From assembly GCF_030538285.1 (NCBI RefSeq), contig NZ_JAUNUG010000027.1:1-39918 (forward strand): a DNA stretch of 39,918 nucleotides. Reading direction: 5' to 3'. Positions 1 through 8,582 of this stretch are shown piece after piece; position 1 is the stretch's first letter, and every line of letters begins with the position of its first letter. A model generated the notes under the pieces. The model was not told the origin of the DNA. It saw nothing but the letters and a program-made list of their open reading frames with translations, and did no database searches. This stretch comes from Corynebacterium sp. GTDB taxonomy: Bacteria; Actinomycetota; Actinomycetes; Mycobacteriales; Mycobacteriaceae. The position numbers and the translations under genes were made by a program.

Positions 1-340
1 GGATCGGGTGGGAGTAACCGAGGGCGAACTCGAGGTTCTTGCCCTTGGCCTGGACACGGTAACCGACGCCGAAGATCTCCATCTTGATGGTGTAGCCCTC
101 GGTGACGCCGACAACGAGGTTGTTGACGAGCGAGCGGGACAGACCGTGGAGTGCGCGGTTCTGGCGGTGATCGTCCGGGCGGGAGACAACGATCTCGTTG
201 TCCTCCACGGCGACGGTGATCGGGGCCGGGACGTCGAGGGTCAGAGTGCCCTTGGGGCCCTTGACCTCGATGTTCTGGCCGTTCACCGTGGTGGTGACGC
301 CGGACGGGATGGTGATCGGGTTCTTACCGATACGCGACAT
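1..340 (-). CDS. rplF: 50S ribosomal protein L6, 5' part (runs off the window)
   Basis: L6 is a large-subunit protein near the GTPase-associated region. Only the first 113 codons are present, because the gene continues past base 1. The protein starts MSRIGKNPI, typical of bacterial L6. The ATG is at 338-340 and is preceded by a strong ribosome binding site (AGGGAGG). The gene lies 17 bp after rpsH on the same strand, so the two are co-transcribed as the second part of the split spc cluster. Identity is certain from family sequence. Confidence 0.97.
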   Translation of the reverse strand, partial: MSRIGKNPITIPSGVTTTVNGQNIEVKGPKGTLTLDVPAPITVAVEDNEIVVSRPDDHRQNRALHGLSRSLVNNLVVGVTEGYTIKMEIFGVGYRVQAKGKNLEFALGYSHPI

Positions 341-357
341 GTTTCAAATCCTCCCTG

Positions 358-756
358 TTACCAGACGTAGGCGAGAACTTCTCCGCCCACGCCCTTCTCG
401 GTAGCCTGGCGGTCGGTCAGCAGACCCTGGGACGTGGAGATAATGGCCACGCCCAGGCCGCCGAGGACCTGCGGCAGGTTGGTGGACTTCGCGTACACGC
501 GCAGACCCGGCTTGGAGACGCGGCGGACACCAGCGATGGAGCGCTCGCGGGACGGGCCGTACTTCAGCTCGAGGTTCAGGGTCTTGCCGACCTTGGCGTC
601 CTCGACGGTGTAGTTGGCGATGTAGCCCTCCTGCTTGAGGATCTCGGCGATGTTCGCCTTGATCTTCGAGGACGGCATCGACACGGTGTCGTGGTGCGCG
701 TGGTTTGCGTTGCGCACGCGCGACAGCATGTCGGCAATGGGGTCAGTCATGGTCAT
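358..756 (-). CDS. rpsH: 30S ribosomal protein S8
   Basis: S8 is a primary 16S rRNA binding protein of the small subunit and often the translational repressor of the spc operon. The 132-residue product begins [17 protein letters not shown] and ends [12 protein letters not shown], the full family length. The open frame extends well upstream, but the MTMTDP start at 754-756 is where the S8 family begins. A second ATG two codons later is also possible. Upstream lies a 279-bp gap with no other ribosomal gene, so this spc segment must have its own promoter. No S14 gene (rpsN) precedes it, unlike the classical rplE-rpsN-rpsH order. Confidence 0.97.
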   Translation of the reverse strand: MTMTDPIADMLSRVRNANHAHHDTVSMPSSKIKANIAEILKQEGYIANYTVEDAKVGKTLNLELKYGPSRERSIAGVRRVSKPGLRVYAKSTNLPQVLGGLGVAIISTSQGLLTDRQATEKGVGGEVLAYVW

Positions 757-845
757 GTGTTGTGACCGTTTACCTTTCTCGCTGCGGTTCCACACCCACC
801 GTGGGACGTGTACCGGGTGTTCCGTCGGGCCACTTGACGCTCCCG

Positions 846-861
846 CAGGCTCAATAGCCTG
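846..861. other. Short hairpin in the rpsH leader
   Basis: A 6-bp perfect inverted repeat (CAGGCT, loop CAAT, AGCCTG) lies about 90 bp upstream of rpsH. It has no U tract, so it is not a convincing terminator. It may be a leader structure, or the remnant of a site where S8 acts on its own mRNA. I see only the dyad; any role is a guess. Confidence 0.25.
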
Positions 862-1023
862 GGGCGCTCGCTGCCGCTTTTCACCCGGTCGCCATGAGGT
901 GGCGGGGGGCCTGCAACAAAGTTGGATGTTCAATTCTTGGGTGGTCCTGCGTCTTCCCTGGCGGGGAGCACAAGTCCAGCGGCCTAGATTACCTTCCCCA
1001 GGCCGGGAAACCAAATCCCTCTT

Positions 1024-1029
1024 TAGACT
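1024..1029 (+). promoter_or_regulatory. Putative -10 box for a leaderless amidohydrolase mRNA
   Basis: TAGACT fits the corynebacterial/actinobacterial TAnnnT -10 consensus. It ends 7 nt before the ATG at 1036, the spacing expected if transcription starts at or next to the A of the start codon. No ribosome binding site precedes that ATG, which agrees with a leaderless transcript. No clear -35 box is visible. Confidence 0.45.
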
Positions 1030-1035
1030 GGTGTC

Positions 1036-2232
1036 ATGTATGAATTCCTGGCTGCAGACTTAAACGCCACCCGCCGTGCCCGGGAGGATCTCTACCGGTG
1101 GTTGCACCAGAATCCGGAGTTGTCGGGCGCGGAACATGTGACGTCGCAACGCATCGTGGAGGTGCTTATCGACGCCGGCCTCCACCCCGTCCGTATCGGT
1201 CGCACCGGGGTACTGGTGGTGGTGGATAACGGGGAGGGGCCGGTCGTGGCGGCCCGCGCGGACATAGATGCCCTCCCCGTGGAGGAGGCCTCCGGGAAGG
1301 AGTATGCGGCGACCGGGCCGGTGTCCCATGCCTGCGGGCACGATGTCCATATTGCTTCCCTGCTCGGCGCTGTTGACTTTATGCACCGGCATCGTGAGGC
1401 GTGGTCCGGCACGTTCGTGGGTGTGTTCCAGCCGGCGGAAGAAACCGCTTCCGGGGCGCGGCAGATGCTCGACGATGGCCTCGCCGAGCAGATGCCCCGG
1501 CCGGACGTCTACCTCGGCCAGCACGTGCTGGCGACGGTGCCGGGCGGGCACGTCGGCACCGTGGCGGGCCCGGTGCTCTCCGCCGGCGGCTCGGTGAAGG
1601 TCACGGTCCACGGGCGTGGTTCCCACGGTTCCATGCCGGAGAAGTCCGTGGACCCGGTGGTGTTGGCGGCGGCGATCGTCATGCGCCTGCAGACCATCGT
1701 CGCCCGGGAGGTCGGCCCACGGGAGACTGCGGTGGTGACCGTGGGGGCGGTGCATGCCGGCGTGAAGTCGAACGTCATCGCCGACCGCGCGGAACTCCTG
1801 CTCAACATTCGGGCGTACGACGGGGGCGTCGAGAAGCAGCTGCGCGCGGCGATCGAGCGGATAGTGCGGGCGGAGTGCGCGGCGTCGGCGAGCCCACAGG
1901 AACCCGAGTTCGAGTGGTACGACTCCTACCCGCTGACCTCCAACGACCCGGACGCGACGGCGCGGGTGCGCGGCGCCTTCGACGAATTCTTCGGCGAGCG
2001 CGCCGTGGACATGGAGCCGGTGTCCGCCTCAGAGGACTTCTCCGTCATCCCGGACTCCCTCGGCGTCCCCTACTGCTACTGGGGGCTGGGTGGATTCATC
2101 GACCCGGACTCCGCCCCCGGCAACCACCACCCGGCGTTCGCCCCGGATCTGCAGCCGACGCTGGACAGCGGGGTCGCGGCGATCGTGGTGGCGGCCTCCG
2201 CCTGGCTGAATCACATCAACCCCCCGGAGTGA
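1036..2232 (+). CDS. M20D family amidohydrolase (N-acyl-amino-acid hydrolase type)
   Basis: The 398-residue protein is a cytosolic, binuclear-metal amidohydrolase of peptidase family M20D, which includes hippurate, N-acetyl-amino-acid and indole-3-acetyl-amino-acid hydrolases. Family motifs are clear: RADIDALP (residues 74-81), metal-binding C100-G-H102-D, the catalytic pair E135-E136 in QPAEE, H163, and the C-terminal NHHPAF. The cysteine ligand in CGHD is characteristic of M20D. The length is normal and there is no signal peptide. It converges on the MFS gene at 2268-3557 and is a divergent paralogue of the enzyme at 3606-4760. The start has no ribosome binding site and seems leaderless. 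The substrate is unknown. Acylglutamine aminoacylases of skin corynebacteria belong to the same family and are one possibility. Confidence 0.88.
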   Translation: MYEFLAADLNATRRAREDLYRWLHQNPELSGAEHVTSQRIVEVLIDAGLHPVRIGRTGVLVVVDNGEGPVVAARADIDALPVEEASGKEYAATGPVSHACGHDVHIASLLGAVDFMHRHREAWSGTFVGVFQPAEETASGARQMLDDGLAEQMPRPDVYLGQHVLATVPGGHVGTVAGPVLSAGGSVKVTVHGRGSHGSMPEKSVDPVVLAAAIVMRLQTIVAREVGPRETAVVTVGAVHAGVKSNVIADRAELLLNIRAYDGGVEKQLRAAIERIVRAECAASASPQEPEFEWYDSYPLTSNDPDATARVRGAFDEFFGERAVDMEPVSASEDFSVIPDSLGVPYCYWGLGGFIDPDSAPGNHHPAFAPDLQPTLDSGVAAIVVAASAWLNHINPPE

Positions 2233-2267
2233 TTCCGGAGGGTCGACGTGTCAGGAGGTCACGGGGT

Positions 2268-3557
2268 TTAGCCGGCGGCCAGCTCCTCGGGGGTCTTGTT
2301 CTGCAGGAGGAAGGGCACGAGTCCGGAGACCAGCAGCAGGGCACCGAGAACGATGAACGGGACCGTGTAGCCACCGGTGGCCTCAGCCAGTGCGCCGATA
2401 CCGGAGCCCTGGACGATGCCGCCGACGAAGGCGCCGATGTTGATCACGGCGAAGGCGGAGCCGATGATGCGGATCGGGATGGTCTGGTACGGCAGGAGGA
2501 GGATGACACCGAAGGCCCACATGATGGCCATGTTGGCCAGCCACAGGCAGATGGCGGATCCCCAGAAGCCTGCGGCTCCGTCGAGGAAGTTCGGGACCAT
2601 GACCGTGCCGACCAGGAAGATGGCGCCGAGGACAGCCATGAGGAGCATGAACTGCTTCTCCTTGCCGGCGAAGAACTTCTTGATGACGTCCGCGGCGGTC
2701 CAGGTGGCGATGAGCAGGGTGATGCCGTAGCCGACCATGACGATCGTCAGCTCAGTGGCGGACGGGGCGAAGGTCTCGACGTACATGATGTTGGCCCAGG
2801 TGAGCAGGCCGACACCGACGAGGTTGTTGAGCAGCAGGGTCAGGGCGAGGACCAGGACGTTGCGGTTCTTCCAACCGTCGGTGATCTTGACGTCCTTCTT
2901 CGGTGCGGCGGCAGCGGCAGCCTCAGCGGACCCAGCCTCGGCGGCCTGCTTCGGCGAACCCGGGACCAGCGTGATGAACATGACCACGCAGACCGCGAAG
3001 AGTGCCGCGAGGATCCAGTAGGCGATGCGGAAGTCCTGGGAGATGATGAAGGGCTGGAAGATCAGGTAGACGAGGATGGTGCCGATACCGGCGGTCGCGA
3101 CGACCTTGCCCTGCACACCACCGCGCTGTTCCTGGGAGAAGTTCTTGGCGATGATCGGCGGAGTGCCGTTGGTGTATCCGGCCTGACCGAAGCCGACGAT
3201 CATGCGGGCGATGAGGATCATCACCGCGTAGGCAGCGCCGCCGATGACGCCGGCGACACCGAAGAGAAGGTCACCGATGACCAGCAGCGACAGGGCGATC
3301 GGGACGAAGAGCTTGTAGCCGAACTTGTCGACGAACCAACCCGCCACAAAGGTCATGACGATGAATGTGACGTAGTAGAAGGACGTCAGGTTACCGATCT
3401 GGACGCGGTCCAGGGCGGGGAGGCCGAGGTTGGCCATGTACTCCGCGTCCGCGAGGTAGGGGCTGATCGCGCCGATCATGCCCTTATCGAGGTTGGCGAT
3501 GAGGCCGATACTGAAGAGGGTGAGGAACACCTTCTTCTGAGTGGCGTCGAGTTTCAT
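2268..3557 (-). CDS. MFS transporter, anion:cation symporter-like
   Basis: This 429-residue protein has about 12 predicted membrane segments. A central hydrophilic loop (about residues 205-225) is rich in Ala and Lys. The first segment contains NLDKGMIGAISPYL, resembling the D-R-x-x-(I/L)-s signature of the anion:cation symporter branch of the major facilitator superfamily, which imports organic anions. A good ribosome binding site (AGGAGA) sits 7 nt before the ATG. The gene lies 48 bp downstream of the M20D gene at 3606-4760, and the two are probably one transcript. The natural inference is that it imports the substrate of that enzyme. The exact substrate cannot be read from the sequence. 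Confidence 0.82.
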   Translation of the reverse strand: MKLDATQKKVFLTLFSIGLIANLDKGMIGAISPYLADAEYMANLGLPALDRVQIGNLTSFYYVTFIVMTFVAGWFVDKFGYKLFVPIALSLLVIGDLLFGVAGVIGGAAYAVMILIARMIVGFGQAGYTNGTPPIIAKNFSQEQRGGVQGKVVATAGIGTILVYLIFQPFIISQDFRIAYWILAALFAVCVVMFITLVPGSPKQAAEAGSAEAAAAAAPKKDVKITDGWKNRNVLVLALTLLLNNLVGVGLLTWANIMYVETFAPSATELTIVMVGYGITLLIATWTAADVIKKFFAGKEKQFMLLMAVLGAIFLVGTVMVPNFLDGAAGFWGSAICLWLANMAIMWAFGVILLLPYQTIPIRIIGSAFAVINIGAFVGGIVQGSGIGALAEATGGYTVPFIVLGALLLVSGLVPFLLQNKTPEELAAG

Positions 3558-3605
3558 TGCAGTGTCTCCTGAATTGAGTATCTGAAGGGGGTTGGTCGGA
3601 GGTGG

Positions 3606-4760
3606 TTACTTCGCGAGGAAGTCAAGGGCGACCTGGACCTCGACCTGTGCGCCGATCTCAAGGCAGTCCTCGTTGATGTTGAACTTCGGGTGGTGGTTCA
3701 TGTACGGCAGGCCGTTTTCCTCGGTGCCTGCTCCCAGAAAGAGGAAGCAGCCCGGGACCTTCTTGGCGAACCAGGAGAAGTCCTCGGAGGCGGAGGTGCC
3801 GGGGCCCCAGAAGGTGTCGTCGCCGATGACCTTCTGCCCTGCCTCGAAGGCGATGTCGCAGAGCTCGTCGTTGTTGATGACCACGGGGTAGGCGTCAGCC
3901 CACTGGTACTCGGCGGTGGCTCCGTGAGCGGAGCAGACACCGTTGATGATCTCCTCGGCGCGGCGGGACATGACGGCGTAGTCGTCGTCGTTGTCGGAGC
4001 GGATGGACACACCCAGGGAGGCGGTGTCCGGGATGACGTTCGGGGCGTCGCCGGAGACGAAGCGTCCGACGTTGACGATGTTCATGTTCTTCGGGGCGAC
4101 GGAGCGGGAGGTGATGGTGTTCAGCGCCACGACAGCCTGGGCGCCGGTGAGCACCGGGTCGATGCCGTTCTGCGGCATGGAGCCGTGGGAACCCTGGCCC
4201 TGGATGGTGGCGAAGAAGCCGCCGGCGATGGTGGAGGCGGCACCCTTGTGCACGGACAGGGTGCCCAGCTTCTGGTTCATCACGTGGATGCCGAAGATGC
4301 CGTCGACGTCATCGACCACACCGGCCTCGACCATTTCGATGGCGCCGCCGGGGTTTTTCTCCTCGGCGTGCTGGAAGACGAACTTCACGGTGCCGGCGAA
4401 CTCCTCGCGCATGTCGGCGAGGGTCTTGGCGGCGCCGAGCAGCATGGCGGTGTGGGCGTCGTGGCCACAGGAGTGGGAGACGCCGTTGATGACGGAGGCG
4501 AACTCCTCACCGGTCTCGTCGTTGAGGGGAAGGGCGTCCATGTCGGCGCGGAGGGCGACGACCTTGCCCTCCCCCTTGCCACCCTTGAGGATGCCGAGGA
4601 CGGAGGTTTCGGTGGGGCGCTGGACCTCGATACCGAACTCCTGGAGCTTCTCAGCCACGAAGGCGGAGGTGTTGTACTCCTGGAAGGAGAGCTCGGGGTT
4701 CTGGTGGAAATGACGGCGCCAGGCGATGATGTCGTTGGTGGGGACAACCGGTGCAGACAT
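3606..4760 (-). CDS. M20D family amidohydrolase, first gene of a regulated pair
   Basis: This 384-residue zinc/manganese-type amidohydrolase has RADMDALP (71-78), the ligand triad C98-G-H100-D, the catalytic pair E133-E134 in QHAEE, H159, and NHHPKF near the C-terminus. The frame opens 19 codons earlier. The ATG at 4758-4760 is preferred because GAAAGGA lies just before it and the family begins here (the HxxPELSFQEY motif falls at about residues 19-29). It is the first gene of a minus-strand unit with the MFS gene downstream. It is transcribed from a control region shared with the divergent lacI-type gene. The likely role is intracellular hydrolysis of an imported N-acyl amino acid or similar amide. 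It is not a recent duplicate of the enzyme at 1036-2232, because many positions outside the motifs differ. Confidence 0.88.
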   Translation of the reverse strand: MSAPVVPTNDIIAWRRHFHQNPELSFQEYNTSAFVAEKLQEFGIEVQRPTETSVLGILKGGKGEGKVVALRADMDALPLNDETGEEFASVINGVSHSCGHDAHTAMLLGAAKTLADMREEFAGTVKFVFQHAEEKNPGGAIEMVEAGVVDDVDGIFGIHVMNQKLGTLSVHKGAASTIAGGFFATIQGQGSHGSMPQNGIDPVLTGAQAVVALNTITSRSVAPKNMNIVNVGRFVSGDAPNVIPDTASLGVSIRSDNDDDYAVMSRRAEEIINGVCSAHGATAEYQWADAYPVVINNDELCDIAFEAGQKVIGDDTFWGPGTSASEDFSWFAKKVPGCFLFLGAGTEENGLPYMNHHPKFNINEDCLEIGAQVEVQVALDFLAK

Positions 4761-4815
4761 GGGGGAGGGTCCTTTCGGGGGGGGGGAGATATGCACGTCT
4801 TGAGGATCTGACATC

Positions 4816-4821
4816 ACTATA
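4816..4821 (-). promoter_or_regulatory. Putative -10 box for the M20D-MFS operon
   Basis: On the minus strand this reads TATAGT, a good TAnAnT -10 box. A start about 7 nt downstream would give a leader of roughly 50 nt to the ATG at 4760. The first LacI-type operator (4831-4842) would fall in the spacer and -35 area, where a repressor would block polymerase. Confidence 0.45.
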
Positions 4822-4830
4822 ACGTTTTAT

Positions 4831-4842
4831 TAGAAGGTTCTA
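4831..4842. promoter_or_regulatory. LacI-family operator 1 (proximal to the amidohydrolase)
   Basis: TAGAAGGTTCTA is a 5-bp inverted repeat (TAGAA/TTCTA) around a 2-bp centre. It is part of a 24-bp stretch (4823-4846) repeated in the same orientation 79 bp away. Position next to a lacI-type gene and the shared sequence make it a probable binding site of the regulator at 4969-5997. Binding is inferred. Confidence 0.6.
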
Positions 4843-4859
4843 GTAGCCCGGGCCGGGAA

Positions 4860-4875
4860 TGTGATAAGATTCACA
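4860..4875. promoter_or_regulatory. GlxR (CRP/FNR-type) binding site
   Basis: TGTGA, TAAGAT, TCACA is a perfect TGTGA-N6-TCACA palindrome. This is the core recognised by CRP-family proteins; corynebacterial GlxR prefers TGTGANNTANNTCACA, so only the central bases deviate. It lies between the two LacI-type operators. Its centre is about 58 bp upstream of the inferred start of the amidohydrolase transcript, a position from which CRP-type activators often work. This suggests cAMP/carbon-status control. Confidence 0.65.
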
Positions 4876-4909
4876 TAAAGCGTCAATTCCGCTGGAAGTA
4901 TCGTTTTAG

Positions 4910-4921
4910 TAGAACCTTCCA
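4910..4921. promoter_or_regulatory. LacI-family operator 2 (proximal to the lacI-type gene)
   Basis: TAGAACCTTCCA has the same half-sites as operator 1 with one mismatch. It extends to a longer dyad (AGTAGAA, CC, TTCCACT). Centre-to-centre distance from operator 1 is 79 bp. It ends 47 bp before the lacI-type start codon, so it could serve autoregulation or DNA looping with operator 1. Confidence 0.58.
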
Positions 4922-4968
4922 CTAGGCTTGAACCCACACCGGCCATCCCTGACCGCGAAAGCACTCTC

Positions 4969-5997
4969 ATGAAACGCACCCGCCCCACCATGAAGGACGT
5001 CGCGCAGCACGCCGGCGTGTCCACCGCCACCGTGTCCCTCGTGGTCCGCGGGAGTTCCCAGATCCCCGACGACACCGCCGCCCGGGTCCGCGCGTCCATG
5101 TCCGAGCTCGGCTACGTCTACAACCGCCTGGCCGGCAACCTGCGCGGCGGCACCACCCCCACCTTCGGCCTATTGGTGACCAACCCCAGAAACCCCTACT
5201 TCGCCGAGGTCATCATGTCGATCGAACGCAGCCTGGCGGACTCCGAGGACATGGTGGTCACCGCGTTCAGCCTCGGCGGTGCACGCCGTGAGCACACCAT
5301 GGCCACCAAACTCGCCGGCCAAGGCATCTCCGGCCTACTGTTCATGTCCTCGAGCGAGTACAGCGACGAGCAGCTCGATGCGCTCACCCGCTCCCTCGGC
5401 ATCCCGGTGACCATGCTCATTCATGCTTCCGCTCCGCAGCACGACTCCGTGCTTATCGACGATCGCGTGGCCGGCCAGCAGCTCGGCTCCCATCTCGCGG
5501 GCATCGGCGTGCGCCGGGTGGCCTTCCTCGGCGGCTTCGCCGAGCGACTCAACGTCACCGCCCGTCTGGAGGGGCTGCGGGAATCTCTGGCAGCCGTAGC
5601 GGACAGCGAGCTCATCCACATTCCCGAAGAAAAGCTGAGCTACGAGTTCACCACCGGATCGACCCTGACCGACCAGGCCCTGGCGATGGACGGGGGCCCG
5701 CCGGATGCGATCGTGTGCTTCAACGACGCCTACGCCGTCGGGGTCTATGCCTCCCTGCGCCGGGCCGGGGTGGCACCGGGTGAGGATATCGCCGTCGCCG
5801 GTTTCGATGACATTCCTCTCGCCCGCGAGCTCGGTGTTCCGTTGACCACCGTGAACACCCGCGCCGACCAGATCGGACTCACCGCGCTTGACGTCCTGCG
5901 CCACCGTATCGTCGAACCGCAGTCCCCGCCGCGCACCGAGATCATGCACCCCGAACTGGTGGTGCGCGATTCCACGCTGACGTGGAGACCCCGATGA
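4969..5997 (+). CDS. LacI family transcriptional regulator
   Basis: The 342-residue protein has an N-terminal LacI helix-turn-helix (about residues 5-60: TMKDVAQHAGVSTATVSLVV, with the hinge near NRLAGNLRGG). A periplasmic-binding-protein-like effector domain follows (about 65-340: FGLLVTNPRNPYFAEV, VAGFDDIPLARELGVPLTTV). The length is standard. It is divergent from the M20D-MFS unit, and two related operator-like dyads lie between them, so repression of that unit and of itself is likely. Its stop overlaps the next start as ATGA, so it is also the first gene of the fdhD-containing run downstream. The effector is unknown; a product of amide hydrolysis would be logical. Confidence 0.92.
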   Translation: MKRTRPTMKDVAQHAGVSTATVSLVVRGSSQIPDDTAARVRASMSELGYVYNRLAGNLRGGTTPTFGLLVTNPRNPYFAEVIMSIERSLADSEDMVVTAFSLGGARREHTMATKLAGQGISGLLFMSSSEYSDEQLDALTRSLGIPVTMLIHASAPQHDSVLIDDRVAGQQLGSHLAGIGVRRVAFLGGFAERLNVTARLEGLRESLAAVADSELIHIPEEKLSYEFTTGSTLTDQALAMDGGPPDAIVCFNDAYAVGVYASLRRAGVAPGEDIAVAGFDDIPLARELGVPLTTVNTRADQIGLTALDVLRHRIVEPQSPPRTEIMHPELVVRDSTLTWRPR

Positions 5998-7334
5998 CCC
6001 ACGCCACCGAGAACCTCGGTAAGTCACTGCACTTCGCGGCGACGATGGGTCGGCTCATGCTGGCCAACACCGCCGCCGCCTCCGAGGTCGTCCGCGCCAT
6101 CCTGGCCATCACTGAGCGGGAGGGCCTGCAGGGCGTGACGGCGGATGTCACCTACAACCAGATCGTCATCACCTACCGTGACGTCTACGGCAAACCACAC
6201 GTGTGGATCGAGGCGATCCCGGGCCGCGACTTCAACTTCGGTTCCTACACGGAACTCGCCCGGCTTCTCGACGACTACCTGGGCACCCGCGCCCTTCCCC
6301 TCGACGAGGCGCTGACCCGGATCCATGCACTGGACAACGCCGCACCCCGCTATGGCACCTGGATCATCCGCCTCATCTGTGGTGTGGCCGGTGCCCTGGT
6401 GGCGATCATCTTCGGCGCCGGCTGGTTCGCCGCCGCGGTGGCGTTCGCGGCGAATATGATCGTGCACTGGGTGTTCACCATTCTCGGTTCCCGCCGGTGG
6501 CCGGCATTTTTCCTGCAGATCATTGCGGGCTTCACTGCTGCGCTCTCCGCCGCGGCCGTCGTCACGATTCATCCCACCGCCGACGGCTCCCAGGTGGTGG
6601 TCGCGGTCATCATGATCATGCTGGCCGGGATGACATCCACCGGCGCGGTCCAGGACCTGCTCACCGGCTGGTACCTCACCGGCGCGGGCAGGCTCATCGA
6701 GGCGTTCGTCAACACCGTCGGCCTTATCGTGGGCATCCAGTTGGGCATGCGGATTCTCGCTCTTTTCGACGTCGACCTCACCGTCAGCAGCGACGTCACC
6801 ATCGCTCCCCATCCGCTCTGGGTCATGCTCATCGCGGCAGCACTGACAGCCTGTGCCTTCTGCATCGTCGCCGGATTGCGGGTCACCGCCATGCCCGCCG
6901 CCGCTGCGCTGACCTGTGGCACGTGGCTGACCTTCTACTTCTTCTCCGCCCTGGGTTTTGACGCCGTGTGGGCCTCCGGCATCGCCGCCCTGTTCGCCGG
7001 CGTCGTCTCCCCCATTTTCGGCGGGCTCATGCGTATTCCCGCCGCCAACCTGGCGAGCATCGCCATCATCCTCATGTTCCCGGGTCTGCTCATCTACCGC
7101 GGCCTGTTGTCGGGGGGTGTTGATGTCAACGACGGTTTCCAGCTGCTGCTGGAGGCGCTGTCCACTGCCATGTCCCTGGCCATCGGCGTGATGTTCGGTC
7201 AGTACATCACCTCCGAGATGGCGGAGGTGCTCTCCCGATTCCGCCGCCTGCGCTCCACCTTCATCCCCCATTTTCTGCGCCCCTTCCGTGGGAGGAACGA
7301 CACGCAGACGATGATTCATCTGAGAAAGAACTGA
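5994..7334 (+). CDS. Threonine/serine exporter (ThrE) family membrane protein
   Basis: The 446-residue protein has a soluble N-terminal region (about 1-120, containing GVTADVTYNQIVITYR), which is the ThrE/DUF1212 signature. About ten membrane helices follow, in the ThrE two-part arrangement fused into one chain. ThrE of C. glutamicum exports threonine and serine, and this is a family member; the substrate is not proven. An in-frame GTG at 5982 exists. The ATG at 5994 is preferred because GGAG sits 6 nt upstream and it overlaps the preceding stop as ATGA. It is cotranscribed between the LacI-type regulator and an MFS gene. Confidence 0.82.
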   Translation: MTHATENLGKSLHFAATMGRLMLANTAAASEVVRAILAITEREGLQGVTADVTYNQIVITYRDVYGKPHVWIEAIPGRDFNFGSYTELARLLDDYLGTRALPLDEALTRIHALDNAAPRYGTWIIRLICGVAGALVAIIFGAGWFAAAVAFAANMIVHWVFTILGSRRWPAFFLQIIAGFTAALSAAAVVTIHPTADGSQVVVAVIMIMLAGMTSTGAVQDLLTGWYLTGAGRLIEAFVNTVGLIVGIQLGMRILALFDVDLTVSSDVTIAPHPLWVMLIAAALTACAFCIVAGLRVTAMPAAAALTCGTWLTFYFFSALGFDAVWASGIAALFAGVVSPIFGGLMRIPAANLASIAIILMFPGLLIYRGLLSGGVDVNDGFQLLLEALSTAMSLAIGVMFGQYITSEMAEVLSRFRRLRSTFIPHFLRPFRGRNDTQTMIHLRKN

Positions 7335-7340
7335 TGTCCC

Positions 7341-8582
7341 ATGTCCACCCCTGACAGTGGATCCGCCAGAACCCACATTTTCGTCGCCGTGGGTGCGTTC
7401 CTGGTGATGGTCGCCAATGCCATCCCCCTCTCCGTCCTCAGTATCTTCACCCCGTTTGTCACCCGCGACCTGGGTTTCGACACCGGCTCCTTCCAGGTCT
7501 ACTACAGCCTCCTCGCGGCCGCGACGGCGCTAGCCATGCCTCTGTCCGGCCGTCTCATCGCGCCGTGGGGTGCCCGCCGACTACTGCTCCTCGGCGGTGT
7601 GATCTCCGCTCTCGGCTTGGTGGGCCTCGCGTTCTCCGGGGCCCTGTGGCACTTCTACGTCTCTGGCACGGTCCTGGGCTTCGGCGTGGGCCTGGGCTGC
7701 ATGTTCGTGCCGGTCGTCCTGGTCAACACGTGGTTCGTCGCCCGCCGCGGCATGGTGATGGGCATTGTCCTGGCCGGCACCGGCGTCGGTGGCGCGATCA
7801 TGAGCCTGTTCATTCCGCTCATCATCGGTGAGGGCGAAGGCTGGCGCACCGGTTTTGTCACCCTGGCGGCCGTCATGGCTTCCTTCACCATCCTGCCGAC
7901 CCTTCTGCTCATCAGGAACCGGCCCTCCGATATCGGGCTTCTGCCCCACGGCGGCCTTCCCCCGCAGCAAGACACCCCCACCTCCGAACCGGGCATGACC
8001 TTCGCCCAGGCGTTGCGTAGCCCGTGGTTCTACCTCTTCTATCTCACGATCGTGCTGCTGGGCATCGTCATCGCGGTGGTTCAGTCCCTGTCCGTCCACC
8101 TGGATCTCATCGGCCTGGCCGCGTGGATCGGTCCGCTCATGATGATCATCACCCTGGGGCTGGTGTTCTGGAAGGTGGTCCTCGGGGTGCTCATCGACGC
8201 CCTCGGCCTCCGCTGGGCCATGATCATCACCCTCGGCCTGTGCGCCGGCGCCTTCTTCATCCTGCCGGGCACCACCACGGTGTGGGTCCTTGTGCTGTGC
8301 ATGATCGCCATCGCCGCCGGCACCGCCAACGGCACGGTCGTCCCGCCGCTGGCTGGCTCGGTCGCCTTCGGCGCCCGCGATTACCCCGCGATCTGGGGTG
8401 TGGGAGCCACCGCCTTTTCAGTCGGCACCGCCGTCGGTACGCCTCTGTGGGGCTGGGTGAAAGACCTGACAGGCGACTACAACCTGGTATTCCGGATGCT
8501 GCCTTTCCTCATCGCCGTCACTGTGGTCGGCCTGCTGCTGGCGATGCACCGCGGCCATGCCTCCTACACTGGTCAGGTATGA
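7341..8582 (+). CDS. MFS transporter
   Basis: The 413-residue integral membrane protein has about 12 helices. The loop PLSGRLIAPWGARRLLLLGG (about residues 66-85) matches the conserved cytoplasmic loop between helices 2 and 3 of the major facilitator superfamily. Overall it resembles the monocarboxylate/oxalate-formate branch of MFS carriers. The gene starts 6 bp after the ThrE-like stop, and its stop overlaps the DUF6457 start as ATGA. Its place directly before DUF6457 and fdhD suggests a link to formate or another small anion, but that is an inference from context. Confidence 0.8.
   Translation: MSTPDSGSARTHIFVAVGAFLVMVANAIPLSVLSIFTPFVTRDLGFDTGSFQVYYSLLAAATALAMPLSGRLIAPWGARRLLLLGGVISALGLVGLAFSGALWHFYVSGTVLGFGVGLGCMFVPVVLVNTWFVARRGMVMGIVLAGTGVGGAIMSLFIPLIIGEGEGWRTGFVTLAAVMASFTILPTLLLIRNRPSDIGLLPHGGLPPQQDTPTSEPGMTFAQALRSPWFYLFYLTIVLLGIVIAVVQSLSVHLDLIGLAAWIGPLMMIITLGLVFWKVVLGVLIDALGLRWAMIITLGLCAGAFFILPGTTTVWVLVLCMIAIAAGTANGTVVPPLAGSVAFGARDYPAIWGVGATAFSVGTAVGTPLWGWVKDLTGDYNLVFRMLPFLIAVTVVGLLLAMHRGHASYTGQV

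Noticed and set aside
1401-3572. 723-codon plus-strand open frame
   Set aside because: It runs across the M20D gene in another frame and antisense to the MFS gene; its low-complexity Arg/Gly/Asp-rich translation is a GC3 shadow.
5982-5993. GTG start for the ThrE-like protein
   Set aside because: No ribosome binding site precedes it, while the ATG at 5994 has GGAG and the ATGA overlap.
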